64,000 nt of DNA from the NCBI GenBank assembly GCA_023213315.1, contig JAKCPI010000837.1, positions 41,703 through 105,702 on the forward strand, written 5' to 3'. A program made the position numbers and the translations under genes. The notes beneath the pieces were generated by a model. That model worked only from the letters and a program-made list of their open reading frames with translations. It ran no database searches and was not told the DNA's origin. The number at the start of each line of letters is the position of its first letter. The first letter of the stretch is position 1. Positions 57,321 through 64,000 of the stretch are shown in pieces. The DNA is from Euborellia annulipes. Its lineage: Eukaryota; Arthropoda; Insecta; Dermaptera; Anisolabididae.

Positions 57321-58166
57321 AGTTTCGTGTTCTTTTTGACAGCCCTTTTTATTTTTGGGTAATCGTTAAAAGTAAGCAAACCCTCTTCCCTATGATGATT
57401 AAGTAATGTTATTTGCTTGAATAAATAAAAAATAACTTACTTGAAACCTCCCTTATGAAAAATCAAAGCTAATTCATTGGCAAAGTAAAATATTTCAAAA
57501 TGAAGAGGAAAAAAAAGAAGCATTGAAGGCGGATGGAACAGCTAATAAAATTCTTGTTTAACAAATTGACATCAAACTGATGGAACAAACAAATGTGTTT
57601 AAATTAATTATAATAAGAGAAGTGGAATTATATCTAAATTTTGGATAAATAGAAGAGATGGTTATTTTTAACCATTTAGTAACCATATGATATTTGACCA
57701 ATTCATTAACAAGGGACACCAATTAATTAAGAAAAAAAAATTATAAATTGCAAAATTTCAAGCATATTTTGAATAATTTAACTTGATTATGGAAATGAAT
57801 AAAAGTGATTTTTAATTAGAAAATAAATTATTATTAATTTTTTTTTTAGAAACATCATTGACATTTAATCAATACAAAATGATGAGGATGATTCATCAAT
57901 ATGTGAAAAAAATTGTAAAATTTCGTTTCACCATTTAACCTATTTAATAACAGATGTTGAATTAAAAATGTGGAAACAATGCTCTATAATTAATTATTCG
58001 ACAAATTTGAAGACTTTAAATAAATTAGGATTTTTATATTAACTAAGTAGAGCCTTGTTTAAAAAAGATGGAATTTTTTCAACAAACGCTCAAAGAGACT
58101 TCATTATCCAGTCAGTATATCGTTTAAGATTAAAAATTTGCGAGATGTGTTTGTGCTTAAGAGAGA
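57321..58166. other. Unannotated AT-rich DNA
   Basis: No gene or element boundary seen. Confidence 0.4.
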
Positions 58167-58175
58167 GCAAAATTG

Positions 58176-58280
58176 GGCCCCCTGGAGTCAAACCAGGACC
58201 TCCACGCTTTCGCGGCGAGCGGACTACCCTTAATCTAGGGCGCCCGAACGCGTGGAGGTCCTGGTTCGACTCCAGGGGGT
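58176..58280 (-). tRNA. tRNA-like sequence with an inverted duplicate of its 3' half
   Basis: On the minus strand 58176-58246 resembles a tRNA: GGGCGCC/GGGGCCC acceptor (one mismatch), A-box-like TAGATTAAGGG, anticodon stem CGCT/AGCG with a 9-nt loop, T arm CCTGG/CCAGG with B box GGTTTGACTCC. The last 30 bases (58178-58207) are repeated inverted at 58250-58279 with a consensus B box (GGTTCGACTCC). Its 3' half resembles that at 3391-3464. Not a normal tRNA gene. Confidence 0.45.
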
Positions 58281-58309
58281 CTATAAGTTATAAAAGATTG
58301 CAAAGATAA

Positions 58310-58450
58310 CTCTGAATGTCACACCTAGTGTCAAAGTATGTATAAAGTTAATAAAATAATTTGAAACACCTAACATAATGAATAATTTAAATGCCCTATA
58401 TTACTATGTTTCAACTAGTGCCTACGGTCGGCAGTATCAATTTAATAAAA
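58310..58450 (+). repeat. Penelope-type motif with TTTCAACTAGTGCC flank
   Basis: CTCTGAATGTCACACCTAGTG then TCAAAGTATG, AATAAAATAATTTGAAACA and ATGTTTCAACTAGTGCC match 21224-21355 in order. No inverted partner. Confidence 0.55.
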
Positions 58451-58451
58451 T

Positions 58452-58502
58452 ATACTTTCTCTATTATATATATACATATGTGTATTTAATTAAGAGAAAG
58501 TA
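58452..58502. repeat. Family A distal hairpin alone
   Basis: ACTTTCTCTATTATATATAT...TTAAGAGAAAGTA, the terminal hairpin without the rest. Confidence 0.6.
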
Positions 58503-59042
58503 AAAATTATAAGGATCCTAGGCTGGAGGGTACTTCCCGCATTGTGATAAACGTGACCTCCCCCCCCTGATGATGAAATAACATTAATTTTACATTATTA
58601 AGAAAACAATAATACATAATTTGCGGAGAAAAAAATTCCTTTATTTAAAGGTCACATTCTTATTTCGTTAATAACTTGAAAAAAATCTAATAAAGATAAA
58701 AACTTGATGAATTCTTAAGGATCAGTTTTCTTTCCAATTAAACCTTTTAATTTTATTATATAATCAATTTTTTTTTTTTACCGAGAATGTATTCTTTTCT
58801 CACCTTCCTATTTACTCTAATGTTTATGTTTATTTATATTCAAGGTTACTATAAATATTATGTTATGTTTGATAACAAATTAATTTTAAAAACACAGAGA
58901 ACTAACAGTGTAAGTGTTATTAACCCCTAAAATGTTTTGTTAATTATCTGTTATCTCAAAAACATTAATTTGTAATTGAAAGTTCAGAAAAACTTAATAA
59001 GCAATTTCCAAAAATTAATATAGCCTAGCATTCAAATCCTGG
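58503..59042. other. Unannotated AT-rich DNA
   Basis: A GC-rich patch at 58512-58570 (GGATCCTAGGCTGGAGGG, CGTGACCTCCCCCCCC). No gene. Confidence 0.35.
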
Positions 59043-59046
59043 CATG

Positions 59047-59305
59047 GGCGTAGCCAGACATCTTGTTAGGGGGGGGGGGAGGCAACCATTCGTCAGGACG
59101 AGAGAAGGGGGTTGCAATAAAAATAAAAATAGATTATTAATTATTTATTAAATATAATTATATTTAATTATTTTCCTTAAATAAGCTCATTTGAAAAAAA
59201 ATTCCTAATTTAAAAAGTATATATTTGTTTTTAATAGATAAAAAATTTTCAGGACAAGCCAGGGGGGCATTGCCTCTCCCCTGCCCCCTCTGGCTACGCC
59301 CATGC
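59047..59305. mobile_element. hAT-like MITE
   Basis: CATGGGCGTAGCCAGA and TCTGGCTACGCCCATG form the ends, with a G run inside the left one. Flanking 8-mers AATCCTGG and CATCCTGG match at 7 of 8. Non-coding, AT-rich core. Confidence 0.7.
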
Positions 59306-60140
59306 ATCCTGGTTAATATTCTATTTTTTTAAGTATCAAAATATATTTGGTTATTTAATGATATTGGGTCGGATTCACACACATGTTTGAATAGATAATT
59401 TACGTAATGAATAAAGAAGCAATGTTTAGAGTTATAGATTCATTGGGACTAAGAAATAACATCTGTGCTAGAAAGGATTTATATTTGCACATTTTTTACT
59501 GATGTATCTTTTGGCGTCTATACGTCGCTTTTTTACATTACGTATTAAAATTATCTTTAAAACGAGCTGGGAATCCAGTCTTAGTTGTATTATGTTCTTT
59601 GAATTGAAGAAAGTGAGTTAATTTTTAATCCTTATTATCCTCTAACAATAGCAATCGAAGAAGTCTACTCTCTGTAAGGATATTAGGAAATCTTAAGTAG
59701 ATAAACAGGAGTATATTAATTGTAAAGTTGGTTACATCACTCAAAAAGAGATTAATATTTAAATTAATCAAAATAAAAAAATAAAAAAAAACGAACAAAA
59801 TTTACAAATCATCAATACAAACATCGAAATGTTCAAGCCTAAATGAAATATTTTAATACCTATTCAATTTTTAAGAGGGTTTAGAAGAATAAGAATTGTT
59901 TGAATTTCCTTCCAGTCCTAGGAAGCCATTCAAGTATTTCGTAAGCAAATTTTTGGTTGCTTTGCCTCCCATTTGGCAGTTATAGCAAGCCATAGCCAAC
60001 CCTTCGCTTACGTAAACATTTAATTTTTCTGTCTTTTTTTTAGAGAGAAAACTTTTATTTATGCTTACATAAGCAATTAATTGATCCTACCCCTCGTCAA
60101 AAATAAGCAAATGTGATTTTCCTCTCTCCCTCATTATCAG
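59306..60140. other. Unannotated AT-rich DNA
   Basis: About 59470-59680 is a little more complex, but no exon with splice signals was found. Confidence 0.35.
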
Positions 60141-60790
60141 CGGCGTAACTAGCCCTTGAGGGCGGGGCGGACGGGTCGAAGCTCAACTGGGGCGCCGTTT
60201 TTCGTTCGACCGTTTTTTTTTTTTTTTTTTTTTTAGTATTCGAATCTCGTTCGGGCTTTTTTTTGTAATTTTTCTCCGGATTTGTGATATAAAATGAATT
60301 TATTATGAAATTTCAAAAAAAGAAAAAAAAACGCATAGATTTTGGGAAAAAGGGGATGCGCGAGGGGGGCGGGGGGGGGGGGGGCGAGCGCCCCCTTCGA
60401 GAAAATTTTTTTTGCTTACAAAATTTTAGACATAGGTTAATTTTTAGCAATTTTTTCCAGAGAGTTTCCTAGGCCGTAGTACTGGTAGAGTTCTCACCTC
60501 TTGTGCTGGGTAGGGGTAGGGAGTAGTGGTTCGTTTACCGATCCAAGAAAGCCCTTGCCCACCAGGACAAGGGGAGAATATTTTAGCCACCACCATGGAA
60601 GGAACTAGGAGGGTGCCGGGGGGGGAGCCAGCCCCTCTCCCCCTCCAGAAGGCTCGTGCCCCTTCCCCAAGAAAGCTCCCTGACCCAATAAAAATTGAGA
60701 AAATATGGGGCTTTCCAGGCCCCCCGGAGGATAGCTGGTCCCATGCCCCCCCCCCCCAGCCAAATTCTCTAGTTACGCTCATGCCCACTA
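60141..60790. mobile_element. G/C-run-rich hAT-like fragments
   Basis: The left end AGCGGCGTAACTAG (60141) and the right end CTAGTTACGCTCATG (60769-60783) resemble hAT-type tips, but the two tips differ enough that they may belong to two elements. Inside are a T20 run, a G-run (60366-60384) and a Pro/Gly-rich frame on both strands that mirrors itself and is not a gene. Confidence 0.45.
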
Positions 60791-61393
60791 CAACGGCCCA
60801 GGAGCTACCTGAAATAGTTACTAAAAATTAAGTTAAATACTAGAATTGAAATTCTTTTTGATTAGTTGTTATCAAAACATCAAGTCGATGGATGAAAAAT
60901 ATGTATAAGCTTTTAAAATTCATTCAAACGATTCGCTTGCTCCATTATAAATAAGTCCCAATCCCCAATGCAACTAACAGTTAGTGTTGCTACTTTGACA
61001 TGTTTATCACAAATATTATGTGAAATGATGATTTACTCCTCACATAAAAAGACCACCACATAACTGTATTGTATTAGTCAAAAGGAATTTGTTATAGATT
61101 TGTTAGAGATCTGGGCTATATTCTCAATTAATTTTTTTTTTTTTTTTTAAAGAATAGATTTGAACTGATATTGTTTTCAATTAATATCTTTTTTATAAAT
61201 ATTTTCTTTTCAGTGATTGTGTAACATTGATTTTGAAAATAAATTTATGCTTTTGGACTAGATGTTTATTTAAATGTTTTCCTTTGTAATATTTATTTAA
61301 AACAAGTGCATTTTTATTTTTTTATGCACATTCCAAGCATCTAAATGATCACCAACCCGAGTGAATGTTAAATAAATATAGAAAGCATTACAA
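60791..61393. other. AT-rich DNA, possible 5' UTR at its end
   Basis: A T-run lies at 61133-61148. From about 61320 the sequence leads into the exon at 61403. An in-frame stop (61379-61381) closes that frame upstream. No TATA box is clear. Confidence 0.3.
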
Positions 61394-61402
61394 ATGAGAA
61401 TG

Positions 61403-61471
61403 ATGGCCGGCGGAGTGCCGCTCCTTGTCGCTCCCAAGGCTGAAACGGACGTCATCAAGACGCAATGCATT
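61403..61471 (+). CDS. Candidate first coding exon of an unrecognised gene
   Basis: ATG at 61403 has A at -3 and G at +4. 23 codons (MAGGVPLLVAPKAETDVIKT, then QCI) end exactly at a consensus donor, ATT|GTGAGT. Two further ATGs in frame lie just upstream (61394, 61400) with weaker context. The exon is CpG-rich and GC-rich in an AT-rich setting. Next exons would be beyond 62300 or outside the window. Family unknown. Confidence 0.45.
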
Positions 61472-61724
61472 GTGAGTTGCTTTGCTGGAGAAGAGAGAGA
61501 AGAGGATAAGGAGCAATGGAGCTGGAGAACCTAACGAATATATTAGCATATCTCTCTCTCTCTCTTTCTTATTCCATTCACATGCGTCTTATTCTTTGTT
61601 GTGGTTGTTGTTGTTGTTTACAAACAAAAGAAAGCATTGGTTGGTGGTTTGTTCTTTAATTTATCTTCATCTCTTTAAAAGTTTATTCAAGAGCTAATGA
61701 GTTTTATTATTTTATTTTTTATAC

Positions 61725-62300
61725 TAGCCGCGTCGACCGCCTTCGGCGGGGCTTCGCGGCCTAGCGGGGGCTTCGCCCCCTGGACCTCCACCAGCTGGCT
61801 CGGGCGGCCTGCGGCGGACCTCGCCTTTTCTTAATTATGAGAACCCGAGGCGCCCGCCTTTGATACCTAGAGGGGGGCTTCGCCTCCTGGACCCCCGAAG
61901 GGCATTTCGCCGCCTGCGGCGGACCCTCGCCTTTGCTCAACCTTACTCATGAAAAGAAAAGAATTACTACCTATTCCAATCCAGAGCCTGCTTGAGGATT
62001 TGTTTGTCATTCATGGAATACACAAATGAAAAGAATACATAAATATTTCTCTATACATTTCCTATGGGAGAAATCGTAACTTTTAAAAATTAATAACTCA
62101 AAAAGTTATGCGGAATTTCGGGATGAAAATAATTTTCCTGTAATCCCGAGAAGGTCCCGGTGCATTTATGCATAAAAAATTTCATTTCAAAATTTAACGG
62201 GAAGTTGCCTAAACAGAGCGTGACAGACAGACAGACGGACAGACAGAAGGCAAGACAGACAGACAGACGGACATTATGAATTATATATATAGATTGTAAG
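61725..62300 (+). repeat. GC-rich repeat with CAGA tail
   Basis: Starts with GCGTCGACCGCCTTCGGCGG and GGGGGCTTCGCCCCCTGGACC, then CTCGCCTTTTCTTAATTATG, CCAATCCAGAGCCTGCTTG, GCGGAATTTCGGGATG, AACAGAGCGTGACAGACAGA and ATTATATATATAGATTG. It looks like a 3' retroelement tail. A nested copy is at 28955-29640. No coding frame. Confidence 0.55.
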
Positions 62301-62614
62301 AAGTAAGAGCCTTTGCTCAAAATTCCTCTTTTACTGTTATGTATTTCAACTTTTTAAATTACTAGAGTACACATAAAAGATGTGTATAAGTTGCCGAGTT
62401 TTTTTAAATCTCATTAGTCTCTTTCTTGAACAAGACATTTTTAATAATCCACGAGCAGGGCCGCAAAGATACTTGACGGGCCCCGGGGGTACATAATACC
62501 CCCCACCCTAAAAGATTTTTATTAGTTTGTAAAAGGCTAACAAAGGGCCCTGCAAAGTTTCGGCCACTCATTCTATGACCTTGTTCAGGTACAATTCAGC
62601 ATGATTCTATACAA

Positions 62615-63170
62615 AGGTTGTTAGGGGACTCGCTGGTGCATTGGGCTTTAAAGGATGCCGGCTTCCACAAAGGAGTCTGTTCAAATCCTGGGCGTGGGGG
62701 ATATTTCATTAAATAAAAATATTTATTTAATGTAAACAAATCCTCAAGCTGGCACTGGATTGGAATATTTGATCCTCGCCTGCAATAGCCCCCAGGCAAC
62801 TCTACGAAGAGAGGGAGTTGCTGTGATATGACCATCCTGTGGAAGGGACGAAAAAGAAAATTCACTCTCAGTGAGGAAACTTGAAAGGAGTAGATTACAC
62901 GCTAGTACTGAGGGAGTCCACCCAGTCTCTCCAAAACTAGAACATCCTCCCTAGCATAGAAGTTGGATAAAACAGGTGGAACCAGAAATAAGGTTGGTTC
63001 ACTAGCTAGAGACGATAGCAGGAGGAGGAGTTAGAGATAGGAAATAATGTAAATCGGTCAAGGGGTGCGGTAGATGGCTACAGCTACGAGACCGGTTGGG
63101 TTTGAGGTGTGTATCTTCCTTCACGGAAGCACCCCGGGTAAATAAACGGGGATCTCGATAAGATTCAAAT
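62615..63170 (+). mobile_element. Long tRNA-derived SINE, plus copy
   Basis: Head: A-box-like TGGTGCATTGGGC and B-box-like TGTTCAAATCCTGGG. Body as in the minus copy (46897-47425). It ends GGGTAAATAAACGGGGATC. The minus-strand open frames across it carry no family signal. Confidence 0.65.
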
Positions 63171-63176
63171 AATATA

Positions 63177-63412
63177 AAGGTTGTTATATCTGGGACAATC
63201 TCAATTGAATTAGTTGAGAAAACAAGATGGCTGCCGCTTCTCGACATGCATGCCATCTACATATGAGATTGCAGCGCCCCTACATACAATCTGACACGAA
63301 ATTCAAATATTGTATTTTTTCGCTGCGATCGCTCATATGGCCATCTTGTTTTTTTCTCAACTAATTCAATTGAGATTGTCACAGATGTAACAACCTTTAT
63401 AATCTTACCTGA
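63177..63412. mobile_element. Inverted-repeat element (about 85-bp arms)
   Basis: TATAAAGGTTGTTATATCTG GGACAATCTCAATTGAATTA then GAAAACAAGATGGC faces the complement at 63325-63412. The centre (GCATGCCATC, CGCTGCGATCGC) is GC-richer. A MITE, or an inner arm of the surrounding foldback. Confidence 0.65.
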
Positions 63413-63475
63413 ATTGTACCTGAAGAAAGCCACATAATGAGTGGCCGAAACGTTGTAATTTTTACAAATAAACCA

Positions 63476-64000
63476 CAGTTAAAACAAAATCAAATTCTTT
63501 TACTATTTCTCTAAAAATTTAAGATACTGAATAAATTGGATTAGCTTGTTATCTTTTGAAAAATCGCCTGTCTTCTAAAAAGTTCACTATTGTTCTAAGT
63601 ACTACAAAACATCGCAGCTGGTCTTTGAGGCCATTGATTATCCAGAGTGATTGTAAAATTTTTCCAAGAAAAAAAGTCGAGCTTTTTTTTAAACAATCTC
63701 TAAATGAAAACACCCCAAAACCTTTCACTCGGTGAAATTCTTTTTAATTACATATGGTATACGTCTATAATCTTGATTATATGTTTACAAGTCAATAAAA
63801 AAAAACATAATTCAGATATATCATTAATTTTTGCCAAAATTTAACCTTCACCCATTTTATTCTATTAAAGATAAGTAGACTTCTATCCATTGTAAACTTC
63901 CTATCAAAAAATGAGATAAAATAAAAAGATATTTTTATTAAGGAGGAATATTTTAAGGGATATCATAGAATATTTAAGGAAAAATAAATTTCCTCTAAAA
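63476..64000. other. Unannotated AT-rich DNA
   Basis: No gene, repeat or tail recognised. Confidence 0.4.

Larger units (their letters stand above)
62524..63475. mobile_element. Penelope-type foldback 11 with SINE and MITE inside
   Basis: Outer arms: GCAAAGTTTCGGCCACTCAT and CTTGTTCAGGTACAATTCAG at the left face TGAATTGTACCTGAAG and ATGAGTGGCCGAAACGTTG at the right. Each arm has the CTGAA...GCCGAAAC motif. The interior holds a long SINE (62615-63170) and a second inverted repeat (63177-63412). Confidence 0.7.

Noticed and set aside
60444..60831. Pro/Gly-rich frames on both strands
   Set aside because: They lie in G/C-run transposon sequence, mirror each other and lack splice or start evidence.

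Overview
This is a gene-poor, strongly AT-rich stretch of an animal nuclear genome. There are no bacterial-type operons. The few coding pieces are short exons with GT/AG splice sites, and almost everything else is transposon-derived. The mobile element types (Penelope-like, mariner, hAT-like and TTAA-type elements, 5'-truncated non-LTR elements with A tails, tRNA-derived SINEs) point to an invertebrate, probably an arthropod. I cannot name a genus from sequence alone.

Host genes. Three loci look real. (1) On the minus strand at 49709-51718 there are three exons of a gene whose N-terminus looks like a SAM-type domain. Its third exon is broken by a palindromic insertion with an exact 11-bp target duplication. 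(2) On the minus strand at 7649-8110 a GC-rich exon with good acceptor and donor sites encodes a Ser/Cys-rich start that I do not recognise. (3) On the plus strand at 61403-61471 there is a candidate first coding exon of 23 codons with a GTGAGT donor.

Mobile elements. The best preserved is a pair of 5'-truncated Penelope-like elements (reverse transcriptase plus GIY-YIG endonuclease) joined head to head at 40634-43295. About a dozen smaller foldbacks across the window repeat this geometry. Each arm, read outward from the centre, carries a short conserved motif (CTGAnGATG, a small stem, then CGAAACGTC) followed by an A/T-rich tail, and the 3' region of the larger Penelope-like copy carries the same motif. 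The second dominant family, called family A here, is a repeat of roughly 0.7 kb bounded by a hairpin at each end and carrying a microsatellite at a fixed internal position. At least 15 full or partial copies lie on both strands. Smaller players are two inverted TTAA-type MITEs, a MITE family with long inverted repeats (9353 and 29008), three hAT-like G-rich MITEs with near-perfect 8-bp duplications, a TA-flanked Tc1/mariner-type MITE, an internally deleted mariner, two dead non-LTR tails, and several tRNA-derived SINE families.

Layout. 1-7600: MITEs, foldbacks and a family A copy. 7649-8110: exon. 8330-15300: foldback, SINE head, MITE, non-LTR tail, Penelope foldback, long unannotated AT-rich DNA and the mariner relic. 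15300-35000: dispersed family A copies, foldbacks, hAT MITE, SINEs and a short-motif array. 35195-38300: a composite with inverted arms, a 99-bp satellite array and a long hairpin. 39000-47400: SINEs, the Penelope pair, MITEs, family A and a long SINE. 48000-52000: a possible promoter and the SAM-domain gene with two foldbacks in it. 52000-64000: family A, foldbacks, a dead non-LTR element, hAT MITEs, the 61.4-kb exon, and a nested foldback/SINE/MITE cluster at the end.
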